Shown here piece after piece: positions 1 through 11,195 of a stretch of 64,000 nt of DNA. Position 1 is the first letter of the stretch. Each line of letters opens with the position of its first letter. Source of the stretch: Leptasterias polaris (Eukaryota > Echinodermata > Asteroidea > Forcipulatida > Asteriidae); the NCBI GenBank assembly GCA_037783415.1, contig JAZGTN010000064.1, forward strand, positions 4,451,001-4,515,000, in the 5' to 3' direction. Below the pieces are notes generated by a model, which saw only the letters and a program-made list of their open reading frames with translations, was not told the origin of the DNA and ran no database searches. A program made the position numbers and the translations under genes.

Positions 1-212
1 AATGTGAACCTGAGAAGGCTGAGACAGTATTGTGATGGAATAACCCCTTAGTGCTAATATTGGGGTCGTAGTCGCCCAAGGAGTTGAGAAAGTTTGAGGA
101 ATGGTCAAAAAGTATGCTCGTTAAACAGGAATAAAAAATATTGATCTAGCTACTAGGATTTGTACGCTATTACTTTTGTTTTACTTTAAAGTTGACACAT
201 TCTCAGTTTTAA

Positions 213-440
213 GCAGTAAACGACAAGGGAAACTGACTGGGTAAATTTTGATTTAACTTTGGGTGAACAATGACAAAGTGATCGGGATTTAAACCTTAGG
301 GCTAGATAGCTCAGTTGGTAGAGTGCCGGCGCATCAATTTGGAGGTCACAAGTTTAAGACCTGCTCTAGTAATTTTTTCTTTGTTCACCCAAAATTGAAT
401 TAAAAATCAACCCAGTCAGTTTCTCTTTTAGTTTATTACT
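213..440. mobile_element. Foldback element with tRNA-like core
   Basis: Two arms of about 60 bp face each other, both containing AAACTGACTGGGT and TTTGGGTGAACAA in mirrored order. Between them, 303-371 looks like a decayed tRNA: an A-box-like TAGCTCAGTTGGTAGAG, then an anticodon-arm region and a degenerate B box. Shorter relatives lie at 572-699, 1129-1226 and 57826-57943. It sits in an NCAPG intron. Confidence 0.7.
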
Positions 441-571
441 TGATATTTGAAAACATTGCATCCCCTTTTAGGTGATCCTGTCCTGCTGCTTTCTAGACTA
501 AATCGTAAACTTAGGTGTGATCTCTGGTTATACGGTAGTTTAGGGTTAAGTAGCTTCTGACTTGAACCCCA

Positions 572-699
572 GAACAAAGATATTGACAAAATAGGGAGAC
601 TGCCAACAATGGGCTAGATAGTTCAGTTGGTAGAGTGTCGTAATGTTAATCTAGGGGTGACAGGTTTAAGTCCAATTCTAGTAGATTTTGCTTTGTTCA
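572..699. mobile_element. tRNA-core element bounded by GAACAAAGA inverted repeats
   Basis: Starts GAACAAAGATATTG and ends GCTTTGTTC, so the termini are inverted copies. The centre has GGGCTAGATAGTTCAGTTGG (A-box-like) and a degenerate B box. Same family as 213-440. Confidence 0.68.
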
Positions 700-767
700 C
701 CAAAATTCTACCATTTCAGTTTCATCACAATTATTATATCATAAAAAAACACAATAGATTTCCCAAG

Positions 768-1000
768 TGGATCAAGAGACTATCCAAGTGACCGCCCTCA
801 AATCCATCTTCGATCTCCTGCACACCTACGGGCTAGAGGCCTTCAAGATACCTTCCAGCGGGCCATCAGGGAGTGACAGCCCTGCCGACAACGCTAACGA
901 GGAGGAGGAGGAGGCTGGAGATGGTACAGGGGTGCAGCAGCAGGACAAGAGTGCAGCTAACAGCGTCCTGTCAATCCTGACAAGGCTGTTGGACAACGAG
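768..1000 (+). CDS. NCAPG: NCAPG exon (first in window)
   Basis: Acceptor TTTCCCAAG before 768 and donor GAG|GTGGGT after 1000. The exon reads through TIQVTALKSIFDLLHTYGLEAFK, a HEAT-type helix pair, then an acidic run of glutamates and NSVLSILTRLLDNE. It ends in phase 0. The AG at 756-757 is an alternative acceptor. Confidence 0.85.
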
Positions 1001-4000
1001 GTGGGTCAATAAACATCAACTTCTTGGTCAAGGTATCAAGGACCAGTTATCTTTGCTGAAAATCATTCAATGTGTGTTCAGTCAGTTGTGGGTAAACTAA
1101 GAAAAGTAGACTAATAATAGGCATCCCTGAACAAAGATATTGTCAAAATAGGGAGCTTTCAAACATCAGGGCTAGATAGCTCACTTGGTGGAGTGTCGGC
1201 ACGTTAATCCGGAGGTCACAGTTTCTGGGGCACTTTTAAGTAAGATTTACGCAAGAACTGTGACGTCATCACTCATGTGACTTGTTTTGTGGGAGCTCCG
1301 TCTTTGTATAGCCACTTTGTAATTCAAAGCATCTTCCTATGGTATTGTCATTTTTTACGCACGATGTCAACGGCAGAAGTGTAGCAAGTTATTCAAATCC
1401 ATGAAGTTTGGTTCTAATTTTTCGATTTTTCTACAACTACAAAAACAATCAGTAGTTTCAAAGTATCTAAATTACAACAGAATGACAAAAAATCATATAT
1501 TATAATAATCAAGTTCTGCTTATCATTTTTGTTGACAACTGCACAGTCATCTGTCAGCAATAAATAACCTCTCTCCAAAAAACCTTGAAACTTGAGAACT
1601 CTACAGGAAAAAATGTCCCACTAAAATAAATCACCAGAGTCTGTTTTCATAAAGCTGTTATAAGCACAAAAACATTGCTTAGCACAACAACACCTTGAGC
1701 ATTTACAGAGAGTTCTCAACGTTTATAAGCTGGCGGTAAACAAATCTTTTTTTGAAAATCCAAGAAACCTTAATGAAATGAGGCTTCCTAGCACACACTT
1801 CACTGTTCATTAATTCACAGATTAACTACTTTTTCTCCCTCTTCCCACCTTTGGTTTTGTCTTTTGTGTTTCCAACATGTTGTGGTTACACCAGCCCCTT
1901 CCCTCTAACACTCTTTGCCTCTGTCTTCAGTGTTTATCCCTTGCTTTTTCTGCGTTCTTTCTGCCTCTCTCTTTTCATTTCTTTCCACTTGACTACTTCT
2001 GTTAACCCAGTATACTTGTTTTTGTGTGTCGTGTTGTCATTTAGCCTTCCAGGAAGACTCTGCTAAGGTCAAAACGTCCGGCAATTAGATATTTTCTTTT
2101 GCTTTTTGATTTTCTTTTCAGAGCTCGGAGGTTTGCACCGTCGTCGTTGAGGGTATGTCTAAGCTTCTTCTCTCTGGCCGTGTGACGAGCCCAAAGCTCC
2201 TGTCTCGTCTCCTCTTGCTGTGGTACAACCCCACCACAGAGGAGGACCTCCACCTCAGACATTGTCTCGGAACATTCCTCCCCTTCTTTGCTTTTGCAAC
2301 GAGGTAAGAATAAGTTAAGACTATTATGATATTAGTAAACAGTTTTTAGGTTTTTTAAATATGCTTTATGTTAAAAAGTTATGAATTTGTTTTACATTTT
2401 TCATTTGTGGTTGGTCGGTTGATCGATTGGTCGGTCTATTGATTGGTTGGTCGGTCTATTGACTGGTTGGTTGGTCTATTGACTGGTTGGTCCATTGGTT
2501 GGTTGAATGGTCGACTGGTTTGTCGGTCGAATGGTCGATTGATTGGTTGGTTGGTTGGTTGGTTGGTCAGACAGTGAATTGGTTGGTCGAATGGTCGATT
2601 GGACGGTCTATAGTTAGTTGCTTGATTGGTTGATTTATTTATTTATTATTTATTTATCTATTTATCTGTTCATCTATTTACTTTTTATGTGTTGATCTTT
2701 TTGTTATTAAAGGATTAGTCCTGGCTTTTTTCAATTGGCTCTACTTTGTATAAGAGTGTCAAACACTTGTTATCAGATAGAATATTTTTAAACTCTTTAG
2801 AATACAAAATATGTCTTGATTATTTGTAGAAATTATCATATTTATTACTCTTTACTAAGATTGGATTAGCAGGCTTTGAGTCATAGTGTGCAAGCTCACT
2901 TTTGTTTATCCAGATTGTCTTAGTATGGATTCTCAACTCCTCTCATTCCTAATTTTTCTTCCCAATCTACCCCCCCCCCCCCACCCTCCCCTGGTTTTTC
3001 TCTTGAACCTCTTTATTAAATTTCCTATGTACAACTTACAAACTTGTTTTAAGTGTTTAAAATATGATATTTTCACTGCTTGTATTGCTTTCTAGTTATT
3101 GGCTGAATTAAAATCAATATCTGATTTTCTTCCTTTCTGATTCTCAGGGCTAATCAGGACTGTGTGGAGGAAGCTTTCCTTCCGACTCTGGAGACGCTGT
3201 TCAATGCACCGACCACCTCCCCCCTGGCCCATGTGAATGAGAGTAACGTTGCAGAGCTGTTGGTCAACCTGACGGATCAGCGAAACCTGAGGCAGGAGGC
3301 TGGTTTGCAGGTACGCTTTAAGCCTCATTATCATTAACCCTAACAGACCCGGGCCCAATTTCATCGAGCTGCTTAGGCAGAAAATATTGCTTAACAAAAT
3401 TGCTGCTTAGTAACAATAAGCAGAATACCAGACACTTGTGTCCTTAAAGGCACTGGACACGTTTGGTAATTACACAAAATATATATTAGCATAAAAACTT
3501 ACTTGGTAACGAGCAACGGAGAGCTGTTGATAGTATAAAACATTGTGAGAAACGACTCCCTCTGAAGTAACGTAGTTTTTGACAAAGAGGTAATAAATTT
3601 CTCACTAAAATATTTGAATCTGTAAAAGTCTTCAGGCCTGAAGCCTTTTTCAGGCATCTGAAAGCACACAAATTTGTGCAACAAGGGTGTTTTTTTCTTT
3701 CATTATTTTCTTGCAACTTCGATGACCAATTCAGCCCAAGTTTTCACAGGTTTGTTATTTTATGCATATGTTGGGATACACCAAGTGAGAATACTGGTCT
3801 TTGACAATTACCAAACGTGTCCAGTGCCTTTAAGCGAGACACTTAACCTTTAATGCTTTGTCCTTCAGATGGGACGTAAAGCCGTTGGTGCTGTGTGTTG
3901 TGCAATGCATGTAAAAGAGCCCAGTGACACTTATCGCTAACATCGGAGGGGTTTGCCTCAGTGTTTTAGGGTAGTGGCAGCTGAATGCAGCGCAGCACCT

Positions 4001-7000
4001 TGTAAACCCTTACAAGGTCTTACATGAATAGATCTCATAATTTAAAAACAAATTATGATAATAATTCAACAAACTGTCTGGAAAAAAATACTGAAAAGCG
4101 CTTTGAGTAGTGCTGTAGTAAAACTTGTTATTATTATTAGTAGTAGTAGTATAGTCCTGGGAAAGAAATCCACAGGCATATTATTAATTACTCGCGTAGA
4201 TTTTGAACTTTGACCTTTATCGTTCATAGAGCAGATGTAGTACCACTAGACCACCGAGGTTGCCCGGTAGCTTGAGGCAGATTAAATCCTATCTGTTTTA
4301 TTTATTTATTTTTGTGTAGTGTTTAAACTGCCTCTAGCTACCGAGCAAGCTTGGTGCTTAACACACAGAGGTGCATGGGTAAAACACAAGTACACACCAA
4401 TCTTATCAAAGTCCAAATATTTGGGTGGTGAGTTTATTAGTTACCATAGAGTGGATTATTTTTAGAGAATATGGGAGGGTCTTTAACCGAAGACACTTTG
4501 GGGTTGCAAAAGTTTGTTTGAAGTTCTCCCGGGCCACAAGGTAAGTCTCCATTTGAAATTAAATGCTGATCTATTTTAAAAGGCAAGTTAAGTACCGCCT
4601 CTGCCTTCTGCCAGCAAGTCAATTTTACTAAGGACTTTGACGTCTTGTATGTAGCCTATCATTCACCACTGACCATAAGTTGATTAATTTCCTCACACAG
4701 GAGAGCTCTGTACATGATAGTCTTGCTCTCAAGGTGTGCAACAAGATCCTGCAGGACATGGAGGGTCCGGGGGTACGTGTCCTGTGCAAGGCCCTCAACC
4801 TGCTCCACCTGACCTCCTCGAACACTGCTGCTTTGAAGGATCTTAGCATCCTAGCTGAGCAGATGTTACAGGTATGGATGATGGTGACAAAGTTGCTGAA
4901 AACTAGAATACCCTCTCTCTCTCTCTACTGTCTTTCAAGTTGACTGAGGTCGGAGTTTTGTTGAGATAAAGTAGCTATAATGCAGCCTCGCTACCATGGG
5001 CAGCGCGCCGTATCGCCCGCTAGCTCTGCGTACCTCTCTAACCCCTGGAAGGGAAGCACTAAAAATCAATGCTGATTGGCTTACCAAAAGTGACTGCTCT
5101 GCATGCACGCTTGTTTAAAAAAACTTTCGATCGCTTGTATGCGCTTGTCGGGCGCTTAGTACGCTCGTATAAAAATGCATGTATTTTGACGCAATACATT
5201 TTAAATGAATCACGTTTTTATATGGTCACCCTAAACTGCATCTAGTTAGAAGTATCACAAGATCTAAAAAAAATGAGAGGGGGGCCAGTTGTTTTATGTC
5301 TTGATACGTCTTTTGACAGCATGCTCTGCGTAGTCTGTAAACACAGAATGGATCAAACCACAGGACTAATTAAAATATCCAAGATATTTGGATATTTTAA
5401 AGTCACACTTCCAGGGGGCTACGATCGAGCAAGGCATTCTGGGAAAGAAAAAAACATGGCGCTGCAAGATTGTACACCACTGGGAACGAGTTTGGCTATA
5501 AAGCTGTGTCTGTGCAACAAGGTCATATCTTCTAAATAGTGTTTATTTGAAAGGCGAGTTTTAGAATGTCAGTACATTGTATCTCCATTGTACACACAAA
5601 TTCAATGAACACCGAGATATGACTCTATAGCACAGTGAGAGATACAACTTTGTTGTGGAATCAAGTTATGACCTTGTTGACACAACAATGTCATCATAAT
5701 AATAATAATAATAATAATAATAATATGGATTTATATCGCGCTTTATCACACCCAATGGCGTCTCAAAGCGCTTCTTAACATTATTACCCCTGGTCACTGG
5801 GCCATTTATTTCATTCCTTAAACCATCTCAGCTCCCTGGGGAGTATACAGCCTGTGCTGCAATATATGCGCTACTAAGCTAAATCAATCACAAGAACCAT
5901 CTCTGCCCTCACAGGTACCCATTTTACCCCTGGGTGGAGAGAAGCAATTATAGTTAAGTGTCTTGCTCAGGGACACAAGTGTCACGACCGGGACTCGAAC
6001 CCACACTCTGCTGAACAGAAACACCAGAGCTGGAGTTCGGTGCTCTTAACCGCTCGGCCACGACACGCCTACAATATAGCATCAGATGAAACAAATAAAT
6101 AAATAGTTTATACAACTTTATAAAGAGTTTTACTGTAAACAAAATTCCAGCAAGCGGAGGAGAAAGTGGTCAGGAAGCAGCTGGACAAGTTTAACCAAGG
6201 GCTTCAGGAATACCTGAGACAAGATGAGCAGACTGCCCCTCAGGATGAAGAGACTGTCCCTCAGAATGAGGAGATTGCCCAAGCTCATGATGTGGAGGAG
6301 GTGACTGGTGACCAGGTTCTTCAGGAGGCTGATGAGACTGTCGTTGAAGAGGTGGGTTTCATATCAGTCATTTATATAGAGCCTTTTGCCACAGGATTCA
6401 AAGCGCTGAGACGGACATAACTGGTATGCGTGAATGCTTGAAGATGAAACCAGGGAAACAAAGCATAGCATGGTAGGAGGTGCATGCCTGTGCACACTAC
6501 ACAATGGAAAATCTCTTTGAATATACATATCAGCCGTCCGACTGACTGCAAAAAATTGAGTTGAGTTGTTCCAGACAGTGAAAAAAAGTCTGCCATAAGC
6601 CAGTTTTGAAAAATTGTGTATGTAGCAAATCAGCAAACTGAGTGCTCTAGGCCCTGCTTACCGTCAGCAAAGAATCAGTGCTTACAGAACCAGGGAATTC
6701 CTGGTGTACGTCAAGTGTAATTCACAGCGAGGAATTTTTGCTTGTGCACGTGCGTTAGTCATTCTTCGCTTACACCGCTAGCGCAGAAATTTGGCGCTTG
6801 CCCTGTACGCAAAAATTGGTGATTGCAAGCGCAGAATTCGGCGGTAAGCAGAGCCATGAAATTGGGCCCTAAGCGGATCTTGCTACTTGTGTTCCATTGC
6901 CTGAGTGCCTCAACTCCAACATATCTTACAGGACATATTATCTTTTAAAGAACCTGCTCGAAGCTTGCGTTACTGCTCACAAACTTCAGTCCCTCACATT

Positions 7001-10000
7001 TCAAGGAGCAAACACATTCGAGGGATAGTGCATTTTCCATCGCTGCACCTTGGATGTGGAATAATGTTCCTGAGCACATCGAACAATCTCCCTCAGTAGC
7101 CATGTTCAAAGCTTCACCTAAAACCTACCCTTTTTCGAGTCCTTATGGGCCAAGTATGCGCAAGGACTATCTTTGACCATAGTTCGACTAAGTTGGCCTA
7201 AACTCTATTTAGTCGATGATAGTTGGACTATAGTCGACTATTTGGAACCAGCCTACTGGATATGGTCGTATCGCTGGTTATCAATAGCCGTTTGCATAGC
7301 ACAGTGCAGAACGGACCAGTTATAAGAAAATCATAACGTATAAGTCGCTGGTCGCATTGACATTACATGACTACAGTCGTTGGCACTACAACTTCTGTGC
7401 GCATGCTCCATAGTTAACCACTGGTCCTTGCGCAAACTTTGCCATTGTATGGTGTTATGAGCAACAAGCCATGGATTGGTGCCTTTGAAATTGTACAATT
7501 TATTGATTGATTAATCTGATCCACACAGCATGCTGGAGAGCAGGATGGTACCACAAGGCCCTCAGTGACTGAACGTGTTCCTGCAGTTAATGCTTCACCA
7601 TCCAGCCTCAACAAGACCAATGTGGACGATGGGGAGAATGGTAGGTTCAAGTAAAAGAATCAAACAAATTTAATAGTGATAATAATAATAGTAACAAGTT
7701 CTGAAATTTGTCAAATATTCCCCAAGATCTGCTGGATCTACTTGCTTAGGTCCAGGCACTTAAGTGTTTTGTCAGTAACCTCAAAACTGAACAAGTCCAA
7801 GTGTCCAGTGTTTTTCTTTACACACTTTAAAAGGTATAGTCAGTGTTTGAGGGGTTTTTTTTCAACGCAATGCTGATTTATTGACAGAATTATCAAGAAA
7901 GATACAATAAAAGTCACCCTATGAAAGTTTCAGCGGAATACAATGTCTACTTTTTGAGAAAACAGCAAAAAACTGTCACGGTATTTTCACACGAACGTCA
8001 AATCCATCCACGTTATAAGGCGAGGTGACAGCGGGTACCAACCCCATCTCTGCAGCATTCTCTACCAGACATCAACTCTCAGAAATCTGAGAAACGATTC
8101 ATGCATGAATCATCTCTCGGATTCAAATTTTTTTGGGTGAACAAAAAAAAGACAATCCTTTCTCAAAGTAGTTTATACCGTCAACAGCTGCAGTGCTTCT
8201 CACCAAGTAATTTTTGGAGGACTTGACTTGCCAATCTATGACCTAACCTTTTAACCCCCTTAAAGTTTAGCAAATAAGTGCAAAGGAGCGAAAAACTAAA
8301 ATGTCATATTTGGTCTTGTTTCAGTCCAATGAAAGTCCTCAGACCTGTGGCTGAGTGGAGATTTCTTGCAAGTTGAGCCCTGGTCTGGTGCATACTATTT
8401 ATATTTATCAATGGTATAAAGATGCTTGTGTACCCATGGTACTTGACCAATATGGTCGTGATGTTTATAGAGCTGTAACTTGTCAATATTTGTAAATTGT
8501 CAAATTTCTTCCCTTTTTTTGTTCTTCTCCCTGACACAGAAACGAACTTGTCAACCAGAGTTCAACATGTTGCCACTCTAGATGAGTAAGTTTACATTCC
8601 ACATGAAATAACTGTTGGATAATGTCAAAGCGCTACAAGCGCTCGCCTCTCACCACTGTGACCCTTGTTCAATTGCCAGCTAGTAGGGTCATATTTGGGT
8701 AGAGCTGTGTGCGTTGGTTTTCTCCTGTGCCATTAGGTTTTTTTCTCTGGGCCCTCTGGTTTTCCTCCCTGCGGAAAAATAAAGCACTTTAGATCTCTTG
8801 CTGATGTATTCTTTGGTCATATGAGTCAATTTGGCTGGCTGCCAAAAAGCGCCTTTACATGCCTGCGGCTTGACAAGATTGTAGCCACGTTCTTCGCAAT
8901 TCAGCTTTTCATAATAATAACAACAATAACATATAGTCTTATATAGCACACATATCTACCGATAAGGTACTCAAGGCACTTGAACAGACAGAAACATTCT
9001 AAGACCGGTTTTGAATTTATTTATTTTTTAACTATGAGACCAAATTTATGTAGCGTCTTATTAGGGTTTACTAGGTGCTGCGGGTCTTTCAGCAGCCACT
9101 GCCAGACACACCGGGGCAATAAGTGTAACTGGGTTCTTTTACATGCCTAACACAACACTCGGGACCTATGGCTTTACGTCCCGTCCGAATGACGAAGCAA
9201 TAATGGTTAAGTGCCTCTCTTAAGGACACAAGTGTCATGACCGGGACTTGAACCCACACTCTGCTGATCAGAAAACACCAGAGCTTGAGTTCGGTGATCT
9301 TAACCGCTCGGCCACGACACTGCCAGTAAGGATGATTAGCCTCTTAAATTATCATTACTAGTATCGTTAGTTATGATTGACACATTGTTTGGGTGTGATT
9401 TTTAGCTTGAAAATTATATTAATTGCTATCGGCATTTTCTGTTAATTTTGTCTTTCAAAACATTGATGGTTGGATGTGCTATTTTGTTATTAACAAAAGT
9501 AGTTTTCGTTGATGCAACAGTTTATTTTCAGTTTGCTATGATAACTGGAGTATTACCTTTGTTGAGGGAACAGTTAAGTTAACATAATTTTTTTAATTTT
9601 TTTACAGTTATACCACGATTGATATTCTTTATAATTTTATTCAGATTTTTGACTTCCTTTTTTCAGTTAGAATTGTATTTAATAATAACAAGGACCTGTG
9701 TGTGAGCAATATAAAATAAATGCATTTCAATCGTGCATTGTCACAGAATATAATCATGCGGTAAAATCTGGCTTTTACGTTTCACTCGACTTTGCCTCAT
9801 GAAATGGAATAGTCCAGATTATACTACAATGCACATGAATGCATCCAATGTTTGTATCATATTTATCTGTTGCTCATTTTACATCTTTTGTAACTAAAGA
9901 TGTACCCATGATTGTGGCTGTGACCTACATTTGCACAATCACATCGCTGTTTCTAGTTCAAAATATCGGGAATAAGTAGCTTTGTTTAATTACAAGGGTC

Positions 10001-11047
10001 AAATGTCACTTCGCAATACAAAAGTTAGACCACTTTATTAAAGATGGTGGAGTAACTCTTGTTCTTGTATTGACTTATTCCAGAGATACAGAGAACAGTG
10101 TGTTTGAGAGTCCTGTGGTCATGCCGAGCCGCACACAAAGGTCAAGGCAACGCTCAAAGGTCAAGATGTCCGCCCTGCTTAGCGACAGCGAGTCTGAGTC
10201 CGAGATCAGGACGAGTAAATCACGGTCAGTACCAAGATTCTTGTTTCGTTTGCAAATACTTATAAAAACAATAGACCTTATGCACATGATGTCATTTGAG
10301 TAGGGCGCCCTCACCTAGAGGTCAAAAGGAAGATGCTCATTGGCCAGTCTTGTGCGCCGCGCGTACAAATCAGCGCGTTTCCATTGTTTCATCATCAGTT
10401 TACCTCTAAGATGGCGGCTTGGTGACGTCAATGCATAAGGTCTATTCTGCAAATTGAAACTCTGTAAGATTGAGAACTATTACTCTAACACTATGGTGTT
10501 TAACCTTATGGGATACTTTAATACTAATTTAACCTTTAGATGGAGCTCCAGATAGTGAGATATTTTATCTTGTATGGTCAACTTTTTGGGGGGAACAAGT
10601 CTTCAGTTTAGTTAGCCAGAACAGTTGATTAAACCTGAGAAGTTTACTTGTTAATTTATCTCGCTGAAGTGACTTATTTTATGGAATAAGGACATTTGTT
10701 GTAAAATTTATTGAACCAAAGAAGATGTCTTCCCAACTTTGATTAAGTTAAGTCGTCTTGTTGACATGAGTTGTCACATTAAATCCACTTCTTTGGTTCA
10801 GTAAGTTGTCTTGGTAAGATCAATTTTTATTGGGACAAGTTGACATCCTAATTTCAGAAAGTCAAGGGAGCGATTTATCTTGTTTTCTTGGTAAGTGGTA
10901 TGGCACTTTTGAAGTTCTTTACTTTTATGTTGGACTAGATGGTTTGAAATGTAACAATTTTTATGGATTCCTTTTTTCTCTCTCTGTAGATCCAGTCGAA
11001 GAAACAGATCTGTGCTTGCACCTCTGAATACTGATGAGAGCGCTTGA
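768..11047 (+). CDS. NCAPG: Condensin I complex subunit 3 (CAP-G), 3' part of gene, nine exons
   Basis: Non-SMC HEAT-repeat subunit of condensin I, which with SMC2/SMC4, CAP-H and CAP-D2 compacts mitotic chromosomes. Exons read by eye: 768-1000, 2122-2303, 3148-3310, 4701-4871, 6151-6351, 7529-7640, 8540-8585, 10084-10224 and 10990-11047. All have AG/GT borders and compatible phases. Exons 2-4 give the strongest match to animal CAP-G: segments LLLLWYNPTTEEDLHLRHCLG, EEAFLPTLETL and NVAELLVNLT follow the conserved C-terminal part of the family in order. The last five exons encode a charged, low-complexity tail rich in E, Q, S and R, as in other CAP-G proteins, ending SVLAPLNTDESA and TGA. The 5' exons lie before the window. 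The gene converges on the forkhead gene at 15-16 kb. I am sure of the family; small exon-border errors are possible. Confidence 0.93.
1129..1226. mobile_element. Truncated tRNA-core element
   Basis: Same left end (GAACAAAGATATTG, then AAAATAGGGAG) and tRNA-like core as the copy at 572, but it stops after GGAGGTCACAG, without the right terminus. Confidence 0.6.
2122..2303 (+). CDS. NCAPG: NCAPG exon
   Basis: Preceded by a strong polypyrimidine acceptor (TTTCTTTTCAG) and followed by GTAAGA. It enters in phase 0 and ends two bases into an Arg codon. It encodes the most conserved stretch here, from SSEVCTVVVEGMSKLL through LLLLWYNPTTEEDLHLRHCLG to FAFATR. Confidence 0.92.
2402..2640. repeat. TTGG/TCGG/TTGA simple-repeat tract
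   Basis: About 240 bp built almost only from GGTTGGTC, GATTGG and CTATTGA units, passing into an ATTT-rich tail to about 2670. Intronic in NCAPG. Confidence 0.85.
3148..3310 (+). CDS. NCAPG: NCAPG exon
   Basis: Acceptor TTCTCAG and donor CAG|GTACGC. The first base completes the Arg codon of the previous exon. It encodes ANQDCVEEAFLPTLETLF, then SSPLAH-like and NVAELLVNLTDQ segments typical of CAP-G. Confidence 0.92.
3443..3834. mobile_element. MITE, family with CTTAAAGGCACTGG termini
   Basis: Termini CTTAAAGGCACTGGACACG and its reverse complement, about 28 bp in all, enclose a 390-bp AT-rich body. It interrupts another repeat at 3352-3440 that begins GGGCCCAATTTCAT. Relatives of the family lie at 21668-22033, 22203-22584, 19325-19925, 41161-41524 and probably 59411-59655. 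Confidence 0.8.
3835..4145 (+). repeat. SINE-like tail ending in a TTA/TAG microsatellite
   Basis: Contains GAGACACTTAACC, GACGTAAAGCC, the GCAGCGCAGCACC stretch and AAGCGCTTTGAGTAG before TTATTATTATTAG. The same blocks occur at 8905-9321 (reverse) and 52110-52350. The tRNA head is missing, so this copy is 5' truncated. Confidence 0.6.
4701..4871 (+). CDS. NCAPG: NCAPG exon
   Basis: Acceptor TTTCCTCACACAG and donor CAG|GTATGG; 57 whole codons. It contains VHDSLALKVCNKILQDMEG and LCKALNLLHL, helical repeats that match the end of the conserved CAP-G domain. Confidence 0.92.
5695..6067 (-). mobile_element. tRNA-derived SINE
   Basis: On the minus strand the head is tRNA-like with a full A box (TGGCCGAGCGGTTAAGAGC) and a perfect B box (GGTTCGAGTCC), the two internal Pol III promoter elements. 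A body with GAGCAAGACACTTAAC follows, then an (ATT)n tail at 5695-5725. Intronic in NCAPG, antisense to it. A second copy with the same head lies at 8905-9321. Confidence 0.82.
6151..6351 (+). CDS. NCAPG: NCAPG exon, acidic tail
   Basis: Acceptor AAATTCCAG and donor GAG|GTGGGT; 67 whole codons. After QAEEKVVRKQLDKFNQGLQ the exon becomes an imperfect repeat of Q-D/N-E-E-T blocks, so it looks disordered. Confidence 0.88.
6646..6869. mobile_element. MITE of the GGTAAGCAGAGCCATGAAAT family
   Basis: Ends GGCCCTGCTTACCG (left) and GGTAAGCAGAGCCATGAAAT plus TGGGCCC (right) are inverted copies. A fuller copy lies at 12997-13243. Interior rich in GCGCTTGC/GCAAGCGC steps, so the whole unit can fold back. 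Confidence 0.7.
6893..7140 (+). pseudogene. Fragment of a non-LTR (LINE) reverse transcriptase, C-terminal end
   Basis: The frames read PARSLRYCSQTSVPHISRSK and, after a shift, APWMWNNVPEHIEQSPSVAM followed by FKA. This is the pattern of the extreme C-terminus of CR1/L2/jockey-type polymerases: a Ser-Leu-Arg block, then A-P-x-x-W-N-x-x-P and a final F-K segment. Several stops and shifts show it is dead. Intronic in NCAPG. Confidence 0.6.
7529..7640 (+). CDS. NCAPG: NCAPG exon, disordered tail
   Basis: Acceptor CCACACAG and donor AATG|GTAGGT. It reads HAGEQDGTTRPSVTER and ends one base into a Glu codon that the next exon (8540) completes. Low complexity, so it is supported mainly by splice sites and phase. 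Confidence 0.75.
7835..8285. repeat. Dispersed repeat, copy 1 (second copy at 50940-51400)
   Basis: Shares ordered blocks with 50940-51400: CAATGCTGA, CAATGTCTA, GAGAAAAC, GTATTTTCAC, AATCCATCCAC, GCGAGGTGACA, TCAGAAATCTGAGAAAC, ATTCATGCATG and a final TTTTGGGGTGAAC-like block. Non-coding, intronic here. Confidence 0.65.
8540..8585 (+). CDS. NCAPG: NCAPG short exon
   Basis: A 46-base exon between CTGACACAG and GTAAGT that reads TNLSTRVQHVATLDE. The phase fits both neighbours (1 in, 2 out), which is the main reason for calling so short an exon. Confidence 0.72.
8625..8900 (+). repeat. Degenerate SINE-like repeat
   Basis: The run CTCACCACTGTGACCC...GGGTCATATTTGGGTAGAG...GGTTTTCTCC...CTCTGGTTTTCC has the layout of a common invertebrate SINE body with a decayed B box (GTTCAATTGCC). 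No open frame. Confidence 0.45.
8905..9321 (-). mobile_element. tRNA-derived SINE, second copy
   Basis: On the minus strand the head has the A box (TGGCCGAGCGGTTAAGATC) and B box (GGTTCAAGTCC). The body carries ACACTTGTGTCC, the GGGACGTAAAGCC block and CAGCACC, and ends in an ATT-rich tail near 8910. It differs from the 5695 copy in the body. Confidence 0.75.
10084..10224 (+). CDS. NCAPG: NCAPG exon, Ser/Arg-rich tail
   Basis: Acceptor TTATTCCAG and donor CACG|GTCAGT. It encodes ENSVFESPVVMPSRTQRSRQ and then SDSESESEI, a basic then acidic phospho-site-like stretch. SP and SR dipeptides would suit mitotic kinase control (inference). Confidence 0.82.
10272..10444. mobile_element. MITE with AGACCTTATGCACATGA termini
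   Basis: Left end TAGACCTTATGCACATGATG and right end TGACGTCAATGCATAAGG plus TCTA are near-perfect inverted copies of about 20 bp around a 130-bp core with CAAGATGGCGG-like and GGGCGCCCT motifs. A second copy in opposite orientation is at 24238-24409. Confidence 0.78.
10990..11047 (+). CDS. NCAPG: NCAPG terminal exon with stop
   Basis: Acceptor CTCTCTCTGTAG. The reading frame gives SSRRNRSVLAPLNTDESA and TGA at 11045-11047. The 3' UTR follows; I could not fix a poly(A) signal by eye, and a MITE begins at 11196. Confidence 0.85.
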
Positions 11048-11195
11048 TTCTACGACATTTCAAGACAAGTTCACTCTAGAGACTTCCCAAAATATTTATC
11101 AACTTGTTGGTAGATTTTTGTACCTTTTAAAGACAAGATTATCACAGAGTCTCCCAAATCATTTATGTATGTGTAGTAAGACTTTGTTTCGAGGC

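Noticed and set aside
301..375. tRNA gene
   Set aside because: The A-box-like part is good but arms do not pair well, the B box is degenerate, and the same core recurs in a mobile family.
2041..2262. Minus-strand ORF opposite an NCAPG exon
   Set aside because: The plus strand has splice sites and a clear CAP-G match; this is the shadow frame.
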